Below are positions 1 to 5,434 of a DNA stretch of 6,165 nt, piece by piece. Within the stretch, counting starts at the first letter, position 1, and each line of letters opens with the position of its first letter. A program made the position numbers and the translations under genes. The DNA is taken from assembly GCA_030430975.1 (NCBI GenBank), contig JAUIKB010000366.1:1-6165 (forward strand), in the 5' to 3' direction. This DNA is from Polyangia bacterium (lineage in GTDB: Bacteria > Myxococcota_A > Polyangia > Polyangiales > Polyangiaceae). The notes under the pieces were generated by a model. It was not told the origin of the DNA, did no database searches, and was given only the letters and a program-made list of their open reading frames with translations.

Positions 1-62
1 CCGGTGGCAAGGAAAGCGGGGACGACGATAGACGTTACGAGGACAAGCGCAGCTCTTTGCAT
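1..62 (-). CDS. 5' end of an exported protein gene (partial, runs off the left edge)
   Basis: On the minus strand an ATG at 62-60 opens a frame that stays open to the window edge. The 20 visible residues read MQRAALVLVTSIVVPAFLAT, followed by the start of a Gly codon. This is a short N-terminus with one Arg and then an uninterrupted hydrophobic run, which looks like the start of a Sec signal peptide or a first membrane segment. A good Shine-Dalgarno sequence lies six bases upstream of the ATG, so the start is well supported even though so little of the gene is present. It is transcribed divergently from the HEAT-like gene at 349. The mature protein lies outside the window, so its function cannot be named. 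The signal peptide is seen in the sequence; export is inferred. Confidence 0.62.
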   Translation of the reverse strand, partial: MQRAALVLVTSIVVPAFLAT

Positions 63-67
63 TTCTT

Positions 68-73
68 ACTCCT
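68..73 (-). promoter_or_regulatory. Ribosome binding site of the left-edge gene
   Basis: Read on the minus strand the site is AGGAGT, followed by a short spacer and ATG at 62. It is the best Shine-Dalgarno match in the window and is what fixes the start of the partial gene at 1-62, which is too short to be called on length. Confidence 0.6.
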
Positions 74-134
74 ACCGGGACCTGCTACTGGGCGTAGGAA
101 GCGCCGGATCAAGCCTTTAAGGCGATACGCCGGA

Positions 135-163
135 AGGCTAGTTGCACGGTGTGGGTCGGTCAA
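135..163 (-). promoter_or_regulatory. Possible sigma70-type promoter for the left-edge gene
   Basis: On the minus strand TTGACC (163-158) matches five of six bases of a -35 box. After exactly 17 bases comes TAGCCT (140-135), a weak -10 box matching about three of six. A transcript from here would start near base 128 and have a leader of roughly 65 bases before the ATG at 62. The -35 box and spacing are good and the -10 box is poor, so this is only a candidate. In GC-rich bacteria such matches also occur by chance. Confidence 0.25.
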
Positions 164-262
164 ACTCAATGACTGATTTTCTAGTTAGTTCGGGCGCCTA
201 GGGGCCAGGTTCCCGCACTGGTAACGGGTTCGGTCCCGGTTGGCTTACACCGCTTGACGGCC

Positions 263-293
263 CGGTCGGGGCCTGTCGACCGCGCGTTCGCGC
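263..293. repeat. Two adjacent inverted repeats, possible operator
   Basis: The first dyad is CGGTCG (263-268), an 8-base centre, then CGACCG (277-282). It is followed directly by GCGCG-TT-CGCGC (282-293). Both are perfect in their arms. They lie 56-86 bases upstream of the HEAT-like start, where a regulator could bind, and the second has too small a centre to form a good RNA hairpin. In DNA this GC-rich, short GC palindromes are expected by chance, so function is speculative. Confidence 0.2.
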
Positions 294-320
294 CGGCTTT
301 CTAGGGACGGTGTTCGGCAG

Positions 321-333
321 TTAATGATATGTT
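321..333 (+). promoter_or_regulatory. AT-rich patch, possible -10 region for the HEAT-like gene
   Basis: The sequence TTAATGATATGTT stands out as AT-rich in a very GC-rich setting, 16-28 bases before the ATG at 349. TGATAT or TATGTT could serve as a -10 box. Neither has a recognisable -35 box at 16-18 bases. Transcription from here would give a very short leader, and the ATG at 349 has no Shine-Dalgarno sequence, which would suit a nearly leaderless transcript. Weak evidence only. Confidence 0.22.
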
Positions 334-352
334 CTACCTCTCACCCGGATGA
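329..352 (+). other. Seven-codon mini-ORF overlapping the start of the HEAT-like gene
   Basis: ATG at 329 opens a frame encoding MFYLSPG that stops at TGA 350-352. The stop overlaps the ATG of the HEAT-like gene in an ATGA arrangement. If translated, ribosomes could terminate and restart on the downstream gene, which lacks a Shine-Dalgarno sequence of its own. No ribosome binding site precedes the mini-ORF, and an ORF this short may be chance. Confidence 0.15.
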
Positions 353-1551
353 ACAAAGTCGAGGAGCAGGGGGAAGCTCTCGGGGACGCCATCCCTGAGC
401 GGCTTCAAGGCATCGTGTCGTCCGCGCTGCGGAGAAAACCGTCTCGCGAGCCCCAGCTCGCCGGTGTTCTGCGCGCTCTGTGCCCCCATTCGGTCAAAGT
501 TCGCGATGGCGCAGCGAAAGCGCTTGCAGTGTTGACCAAGCGTGGCTCGTTCGAGCGACCTCTGTACACATCTTCGGCGCGGGCCCTCGCTGAAGCGGAC
601 GACCGGCGTGCTACCGAGCACTTGGCGAAAGCCCTCGGTTCGGAGACTTGTGGGGGGCTGTCAACGTTGTCCGCAGCGTGTTTCAGCACCGATCCGGCCC
701 TGTCTCAGGCTCTCGCGAAGGTCGTGACAAGCCGCCACCCGCACCTGGCGTTTGCTGCCGAGGTCGCACGGGTCGCGCGGGGCGAGTCGGAGGGACATCA
801 CATCGCGGCGGTGGCGCCCAAGATCAAGGAGAGTCACCGCATCAGCCTGTGCTCCGAGCTGTTCGTACCGCTTCTGCGCCACCGCTCGTTGCCGATCGGT
901 GTGACGCCGGCGTTGGCCGTTCTGCGCGACGCTGAGCGCCACCTAGGGCGCTGGCTGGTGCTGGGTGAACTCGCGGTGCGTGCGGGTGACGACGGACCCG
1001 TCGAGGCAGCAGCGGATCGAGCTACGTCCGGACCGACCAGCGCACGAACGGCCTGGTCTTTGGTGCTGTGGGCGCTAGGCGGGAACGAAAAGCCGCCCGA
1101 GGTGCGTCCGACCGTTGAGTTAGTCGCGCGGCTCAGCGACCGCCCCTCGGCGGATCGGGACACGACGTTCTTGTATCGACTTGCAGACGTCGGCGCTACC
1201 AGTGCCCAACCGATGCTCGAGTCGCTCGCCAAGGGACCGGCACTGGGCGATGCACCGGGGATCCGGGCCGCCCTGTATCTCGCCCGCTCATACGGGCGGC
1301 CTCAGCTGGGCCGGCAGCTGCGGGACTTGGCGCGCAGCACGCGTCGTGAAGCGCTGCGAGGTATCGCCGCAGCCGCTCTTCGAGACAGCGGCTCGAGCGA
1401 CGAAGCGCTGGCGATCGCCGCCGATCTGTCGAGCAGCAAGCAACTCGGAACGATGGCGTGGGCGGGGCTGATATTGGCAAGTGGAACCGAACCCCAGCCC
1501 GTGCTGGACGAACCAGCCTACCGCCGCATACAGCTCGGGTGGGTCGAATGA
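349..1551 (+). CDS. HEAT-like alpha-helical repeat protein, 400 aa
   Basis: The product is a 400-residue protein with no signal peptide or membrane segment, so it is probably cytoplasmic. It is rich in Ala, Leu and Arg. It is built from repeated amphipathic helix pairs of about 30-40 residues: for example a segment around residues 40-70 reading HSVKVRDGAAKALAVL, another around 130-145 with HPHLAFAAEVARVARGE, and a third near 310-345 with REALRGIAAAALRDSG. These have the pattern of HEAT or PBS-lyase-type repeats, which form alpha-solenoids that bind proteins. No catalytic motif is visible. The ATG at 349 is chosen because the helical pattern starts soon after it and no better start lies upstream; it lacks a clear Shine-Dalgarno sequence. 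The gene is followed by the metallopeptidase-like gene on the same strand, possibly in one operon. The fold is inferred by eye from sequence pattern. The partner and role are unknown. Confidence 0.8.
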   Translation: MNKVEEQGEALGDAIPERLQGIVSSALRRKPSREPQLAGVLRALCPHSVKVRDGAAKALAVLTKRGSFERPLYTSSARALAEADDRRATEHLAKALGSETCGGLSTLSAACFSTDPALSQALAKVVTSRHPHLAFAAEVARVARGESEGHHIAAVAPKIKESHRISLCSELFVPLLRHRSLPIGVTPALAVLRDAERHLGRWLVLGELAVRAGDDGPVEAAADRATSGPTSARTAWSLVLWALGGNEKPPEVRPTVELVARLSDRPSADRDTTFLYRLADVGATSAQPMLESLAKGPALGDAPGIRAALYLARSYGRPQLGRQLRDLARSTRREALRGIAAAALRDSGSSDEALAIAADLSSSKQLGTMAWAGLILASGTEPQPVLDEPAYRRIQLGWVE

Positions 1552-1583
1552 ACTCAACACGGCAGGCAGCTTCAGCCCGTTGA
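1548..1583 (+). other. Eleven-codon mini-ORF bridging the HEAT-like and peptidase genes
   Basis: ATG at 1548 overlaps the TGA stop of the HEAT-like gene as ATGA. It encodes MNSTRQAASAR and stops at 1581-1583. That stop in turn overlaps a TTG codon (1580-1582) lying in the reading frame of the metallopeptidase gene. The arrangement would allow termination and restart from one gene to the next. There is no direct evidence of translation, and the peptide itself need not have a function. Confidence 0.18.
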
Positions 1584-1618
1584 CTCTCTGTCTGAAGCGC
1601 CTGGGGCGGCGAAACGCC

Positions 1619-3394
1619 GTGCGAAAGCTGACCGGCCTGGTCGCCGCGGTGCTCATGCTTGTGACCGCGGGCGCTGGCGCGGTCGAGAGTTCGGAGGACG
1701 TCTACTGGGTCCCGGCGGACCGCGATGACGATGACGGCGACGGGCGTCCAGACACGGAAGGGAACAAGCCGGGAGACGCGGTCGAACTGAGCTCCAACAG
1801 CGTCAAGGCGATCCGTGTCGACGGCGACGTCGTGCGGCTTTGGACCGGCGCCAAACCCGTGGCCAAGCTGCCTTTCACCGGTCGCCTGTCCGTCCAGGGT
1901 CTCAAGCCCGGCGCCGCGCGGATTCACACGGCAGCCGGTGTACGCGAGGTGGCGGTGTTGCTGGGCCAACCGGTGGACGGTGCGGGACGAAGCGTCGACA
2001 TGGCGCGGTCACACGCGTCACTGTCGCGCACGTTGCCCGCGGAGCTCTCGGGTGCCGATCCGTCGGACGACGCGGACGCCCTGCGCTGGCGAGTCGTCGG
2101 TCCACCCGGCGCGCTTCCGAAGGTGGTTACGGTCTCCAGTTTCGACGCGGCCGGCGAAGCGCTTGACCAATTGACGAGCGTTCCGGTCGCGACGGCGTCG
2201 TGTCCAGCGGATACGGCCAAGGGGCTCGCCTGCGTCAGGACGCCGATGCTTCGACTCAGCACCGACGCCGTCGACCGCACTCATCCAAGCGCGAAGCACC
2301 GGACGTTGCTGGGTGATGTCGGCGGGCGGATCGTGGTGTCGATCGGCGAGCGCAAGCTGGCGGCGATCCGCGTCGGTGGTCCGCGGCGTGGATCGGTTCC
2401 GATCGAGCGGCTACGTGGCAAGCTACGCGTCCGTATCGTACGAGCTGCCCCGGGTGCGCCCACACCGCTGGGTGGTGCAGATCGGCTGGCGCGGGCAGTA
2501 GCCGTGCGAGAGGTTCAGACCGCGAGCGCCCTGTGGGGCCAGTGCGGTATCCACTTCGGCACGCGCCGGCAGGTGGATGTGGCGATCGTCGACCCACCAC
2601 CGCCCAGCATGCTTGCAGTCGGCTGCGGCGTTGCGCTGCCTGCCGGGGGCGGCACGGTGCGTTTCAAGCTTAGTCGCACCACCGTGCAGGTCGAGACGGT
2701 TGCGGGTACCACGCCGATCGAAGCCGCCGGGCTCGTGGCCGCGCGCCTGCGCAAGCTGGGATACCGCGCGCACATTAGCCCCAACCCGCGCATCGGGCCG
2801 GGCGCCCTTCGCAGCGCGGATATCCTGGTGCGTTCGAACGTGGGCAAACCGGTGGCGATTCGTTCCGCGGACGGGGGGCCGCTGTCCACCGATCCTGCGC
2901 TCGATGTCTGTTTGGGAGAGGTCGATCTGTCGGATGGTCTGGAGCATTTCTACGACCTGAACGCGTCGGCGGGAACGATCGAAGAGCGTGCCTTGATCAA
3001 GGGACTATCCGACAGCGACCCAGCCACAATCGAAGTCTTCATCGTGCCCAGTTTCTCGCGCAGCGGACGCATTGGGGAATCGTTTATTCTCGGCGATCAG
3101 GGCAGTATTCGCAACGCGGTGGTGATCGACGAGACCGCGGTGTTCGCCGGGGCTCGAAGTTACACGTTGGCTCATGAGCTAGGTCATATCTTCCTGGATA
3201 TGCCAGGCCATCCAGACGACTTCGGTGTCGACTTTCCCGGGATGCTCATGGACTCGGACTCCGCTGATCCGACGATCTTTGGACCTCGACGGCTGAGCCG
3301 GGCGGAGTGTGCACGGGCGGTGCGGCAGAGCGGTCCGGGCGCAGCGGTGCCACTTCTGACACAATGGCCGCTTGCGACCAAGCGCAAGCCGTAG
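1619..3394 (+). CDS. Secreted zinc metallopeptidase-like protein (HExxH), 591 aa
   Basis: A GTG at 1619 starts a typical signal peptide: MRK, a hydrophobic run to about residue 16, then AGAGA with likely cleavage after Ala21. The frame is open further upstream, and TTG at 1580 is an alternative start giving a longer, Arg-rich N-terminus. The mature protein begins with an acidic stretch (residues 34-45, DRDDDDGDGRPD) like calcium-binding type-3 loops. A long region without a recognised domain follows. The zincin-like part is C-terminal: an upstream segment ending WGQCGIHFG (Cys309), the motif HELGH at 519-523, a further His at 531 and MLMDSD at 542-547 resembling the Met-turn. The two zinc His and the catalytic Glu are visible. 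The third ligand is uncertain, because His531 is spaced more widely than in metzincins (HExxHxxGxxH). The mature protein has six Cys, which could pair as disulphides. It is probably a secreted or periplasmic peptidase; the substrate is unknown. It lies 67 bases after the HEAT-like gene. Confidence 0.82.
   Translation: MRKLTGLVAAVLMLVTAGAGAVESSEDVYWVPADRDDDDGDGRPDTEGNKPGDAVELSSNSVKAIRVDGDVVRLWTGAKPVAKLPFTGRLSVQGLKPGAARIHTAAGVREVAVLLGQPVDGAGRSVDMARSHASLSRTLPAELSGADPSDDADALRWRVVGPPGALPKVVTVSSFDAAGEALDQLTSVPVATASCPADTAKGLACVRTPMLRLSTDAVDRTHPSAKHRTLLGDVGGRIVVSIGERKLAAIRVGGPRRGSVPIERLRGKLRVRIVRAAPGAPTPLGGADRLARAVAVREVQTASALWGQCGIHFGTRRQVDVAIVDPPPPSMLAVGCGVALPAGGGTVRFKLSRTTVQVETVAGTTPIEAAGLVAARLRKLGYRAHISPNPRIGPGALRSADILVRSNVGKPVAIRSADGGPLSTDPALDVCLGEVDLSDGLEHFYDLNASAGTIEERALIKGLSDSDPATIEVFIVPSFSRSGRIGESFILGDQGSIRNAVVIDETAVFAGARSYTLAHELGHIFLDMPGHPDDFGVDFPGMLMDSDSADPTIFGPRRLSRAECARAVRQSGPGAAVPLLTQWPLATKRKP
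3370..3389 (+). terminator. Hairpin at the 3' end of the metallopeptidase gene
   Basis: GCTTGCG (3370-3376) and CGCAAGC (3383-3389) form a perfect seven-base-pair stem with a six-base loop, just before the TAG stop at 3392-3394. No T-tract follows, so it is not a standard intrinsic terminator. A second small perfect stem, GCGCG-GGA-CGCGC, lies in the gap at 3411-3423. Either could slow or protect the 3' end of one of the converging transcripts. Confidence 0.22.
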
Positions 3395-3440
3395 CGGATC
3401 TGCTCGGTTGGCGCGGGACGCGCAGGCAGGCCTTCGCGGG
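3395..3440. other. Convergent intergenic gap of 46 bases
   Basis: This short gap lies between the stop of the plus-strand metallopeptidase-like gene and the stop of the minus-strand IgGFc-binding-like gene. It contains one short GC-rich hairpin (3411-3423) and no T-rich tract on either strand. Transcripts from the two sides probably overlap. Confidence 0.5.
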
Positions 3441-3887
3441 TCAGCGGGGAACGATGCTCTCGAGCTCGGTGCCGGCGGCGTATGCGTAGCTCACAAACGA
3501 ATCGAAGCCTTCGACGAGCACGCCGACCGGTCGCTCAGCGTCGATCCGATGCACGCCGTCGTCCTGCAGGCCGGGCGAGACGTTATCCGGCGCTTCCTCG
3601 TCTGGGTCGATGACGGGGAAGCTGAGCTGGCAGCGGTGCACGACGAACGGCGGGGTGGGGGAGCCGCGCTCCGCTTCTGTGAGCCCGTCGCCGGGGCTGG
3701 TCTCGCAGGCGATCGCTTCGCTGAGCGGTGACCCGTCCAATAGGATGCCGGTATCCGGGGGCGCGATGATGCGAATGAAGTCGTACAGGTACTTGTCGGG
3801 AGTCAGAAACACGTACGAGTTGCGGAACTGTTCCGCCGGCGGAACGATCAAAAAGCTCGGATCCCCGCCCGGCAAGCCACGCGCCAC
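3441..3887 (-). CDS. 3' part of a frameshifted IgGFc-binding-like lipoprotein gene
   Basis: This frame encodes the C-terminal end of the domain begun in the upstream frame at 5434. The visible residues include GLPGGDPSFLIVPP, EQFRNSYVFLTPDKYLYDF and RPVGVLVEGFDSFVSYAYA, which I recognise as the closing part of IgGFc-binding-type domains in myxobacterial surface proteins. The TGA at 3443-3441 follows a plausible natural C-terminus. The GTG at 3887 is only the first possible start codon. There is no Shine-Dalgarno sequence before it, and family-like sequence (SQNAAG) extends upstream of it in the same frame to about 3905. So it is not an independent gene but the continuation of the upstream frame after a -1 shift. 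The two pieces together would give a protein of about 665 residues. If the frameshift is real, this part is made only if ribosomes or polymerase slip. Confidence 0.7.
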   Translation of the reverse strand: MARGLPGGDPSFLIVPPAEQFRNSYVFLTPDKYLYDFIRIIAPPDTGILLDGSPLSEAIACETSPGDGLTEAERGSPTPPFVVHRCQLSFPVIDPDEEAPDNVSPGLQDDGVHRIDAERPVGVLVEGFDSFVSYAYAAGTELESIVPR

Positions 3888-5434
3888 GCCAGCGGCGTTC
3901 TGGCTTGCTGGATCGGTTCGTCGCTTTCCAGAACGAAGTCGCGGGTCGCGTCTATGTCGACGAAGCTGCCGAGGCCAGCCAAGCTGAGCTCGGTGAACGC
4001 GCCGTTCAGCGTAGTGGTGATGTTGGCGCCTCGCTCCGTCGCCGCGATCACGCGAAAGTGATCGGTTTGTGTGACGGTTGCGATGCTGGCGCCGGCCTCG
4101 CTCAGCGCCCGAGTGCGATTGGCGCTAACGGTCGCCACGAACCGGCGGCCCGCCGTTCGCCGGGGGTCGAGTTGCTCTTCGAGGTGGTCCGCGCAGCATT
4201 GCCGGCCGGACAAGGAGTCGAAGAACGGGGCGTCGCTCGCCTCGCCGCCGCTAAACACTACGATGGGCTGGTCGGCATCGATCGCCGACCCGGTGAAGTC
4301 CGCGTTGAAGTCATCGGTTTCCAGGTTTAACACCTCGAAAGGCTCGAGCTTGATGGCTAGCTCGCCGCCAGCGTCGATGCTGGGTACGGAGTCGCTTCCG
4401 ATGATGCGCGCCGTCGGACGCACGCGGATCGAGGTGGCCTCGCGCGTAGCCACAATCGTCACGAACGAACGGAGATCGATCGGATTGTTTGGGTTGAAGT
4501 TCGTTGCCGGGTCATCCGTGCTGGCGATGGTCTGTGGCCACCCCAGCACGACGTAGGCGTTCGACAACGTTCCCGGATCGTACGTGAGCGCTTCGACTGG
4601 CTTGAGCAACGACGCGTCGTTTGAGAACACGTTGACGTTTTCTAGCGGGTTGAATTGGTAAGCGATGATCGGCACGGTGCTCGTGACGCGATACGCCTGG
4701 CGCGTGAGCGCGGTGTGCGAGCCGGTGTTGTATTCACCTTCGGGGGAGCCATCGACTTCCCGAGGGCCCAGCTTGAATACGCGCAAGCCGAGCGGTGGGA
4801 CTTCCGCGCTCGCAACCTGGGTTGGTGCGCCAGCTGCTCCTACGGCCGAGTCGTCTTGCTCGATCGTAACCGTGGCGCTGAGGTCCGGTTGAGGATTGCT
4901 GACGACGACCGCGAACTGCTGGGCTGCAGCGTTCAGTGAGTCGTCGATCATCGCATTGTCGAGGTCGACAGCCCAGTACTCACAGCCGACGTTGCTGCGG
5001 CGCTCTGCGGCGCTCGCGCACAGGTCCGTACAAGTTCCGCTACGACAGGCGACGCCCGGCTGGGTATCGCACGCGCTGCCCGACGATACGAAGCCGGAAC
5101 CGTCCGAGGAGCAGGTTCGCGGCGTTTGTTCGTCGCACTCGACGGCGTCTGGTACGCAGTCGGTGCACTTTAGCAGTGACGGAGCGCAGACTTTGCCTTG
5201 CGCGTCGCAGTCCTCGATCGTCACCCAACCGACGCCCTCGGTCGTGGTGACGCAGCGCTCGATGCCGTCGCCGCAGCGCTGCGCGTCGAGCTCGCATGCC
5301 GGCTGGCCGCCACGGCCTTCATCTGGCAGCCAGCGGTCGCCTCGATCAAACCCGCAGCTGACCGCAAGCGCCGCGACGAGAGCCGAGGCGCACGCCCACG
5401 ACATCTTACGGCTGCGCTGCTCTTTATGGCTCAT
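3848..5434 (-). CDS. IgGFc-binding-like lipoprotein, 5' part of a frameshifted gene
   Basis: From ATG at 5434 the protein begins with a positively charged region (KEQRSRK), a hydrophobic run and AVSC, giving a likely lipidated Cys27. It would be anchored in the inner or outer membrane. Residues 47-151 carry 14 cysteines in a C-rich module ending GCEYWAVDLDN. A long domain follows with YQFNPLENVNVFSNDASLL from Tyr259, VVLGWPQTIAST, and CCADHLEEQ at 413-421. These motifs are typical of the IgGFc-binding N-terminal-type domain of myxobacterial surface proteins; the name comes from a human mucin-like protein and does not prove antibody binding. After about residue 510 (EPIQQ) the frame runs into 18 unrelated residues and stops at 3848, while the rest of the domain continues in another frame at 3441-3905. 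An in-frame ATG at 5452, with GGGAGG upstream, is an alternative start. The gene overlaps the end of the upstream gene by 11 bases (29 from 5452), suggesting co-translation. Confidence 0.8.
   Translation of the reverse strand: MSHKEQRSRKMSWACASALVAALAVSCGFDRGDRWLPDEGRGGQPACELDAQRCGDGIERCVTTTEGVGWVTIEDCDAQGKVCAPSLLKCTDCVPDAVECDEQTPRTCSSDGSGFVSSGSACDTQPGVACRSGTCTDLCASAAERRSNVGCEYWAVDLDNAMIDDSLNAAAQQFAVVVSNPQPDLSATVTIEQDDSAVGAAGAPTQVASAEVPPLGLRVFKLGPREVDGSPEGEYNTGSHTALTRQAYRVTSTVPIIAYQFNPLENVNVFSNDASLLKPVEALTYDPGTLSNAYVVLGWPQTIASTDDPATNFNPNNPIDLRSFVTIVATREATSIRVRPTARIIGSDSVPSIDAGGELAIKLEPFEVLNLETDDFNADFTGSAIDADQPIVVFSGGEASDAPFFDSLSGRQCCADHLEEQLDPRRTAGRRFVATVSANRTRALSEAGASIATVTQTDHFRVIAATERGANITTTLNGAFTELSLAGLGSFVDIDATRDFVLESDEPIQQARTPLAWRVACRAGIRAF
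3899..3911 (-). other. Frameshift junction in the IgGFc-binding-like gene
   Basis: Around these bases the family-like sequence moves from the frame of 5434 to the frame one base back (-1). Upstream residues EPIQQ read in the first frame and SQNAAG in the second. The coding strand holds CCAG twice, eight bases apart (plus-strand CTGG at 3900-3903 and 3908-3911), a possible site for slippage or a short deletion. There is no classic slippery heptamer, which argues against programmed frameshifting. Net loss of one base, or of 3n+1 bases, would explain it. Confidence 0.68.

Larger units (their letters stand above)
74..348. other. Divergent intergenic region
   Basis: About 275 bases separate the divergent left-edge gene and the HEAT-like gene, and no convincing gene lies within them. 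The region holds a short perfect inverted repeat, GCCTT-T-AAGGC at 113-123, flanked by direct copies of CGCCGG (102-107 and 128-133), the GC-rich dyads at 263-293, and an AT-rich patch at 321-333. TTTCTAG occurs twice (178-184 and 298-304). No tRNA-like or riboswitch-like arrangement is evident by eye. The size and position fit a regulatory region serving both directions. Confidence 0.5.

Noticed and set aside
241..258. Sigma54-type promoter (TGGC ... TTGA)
   Set aside because: The spacing between the GG and GC elements is two bases too short, and the -12 element does not match.
1481..1618. ATG at 1481 as start of the metallopeptidase gene
   Set aside because: It would overlap the HEAT-like gene by about 70 bases and put 46 non-signal residues before an obvious signal peptide. 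GTG at 1619 or TTG at 1580 fits better.
1196..1969. 257-codon open frame on the minus strand
   Set aside because: It is antisense to the end of the HEAT-like gene and the start of the peptidase gene. It is Arg/His/Pro-rich with no recognisable domain, which is a shadow pattern.
3887..3914. Programmed -1 frameshifting as the explanation for the split gene
   Set aside because: No slippery heptamer of the X XXY YYZ type is visible at the junction, and I know of no such mechanism in this family. An indel or sequence error is simpler.
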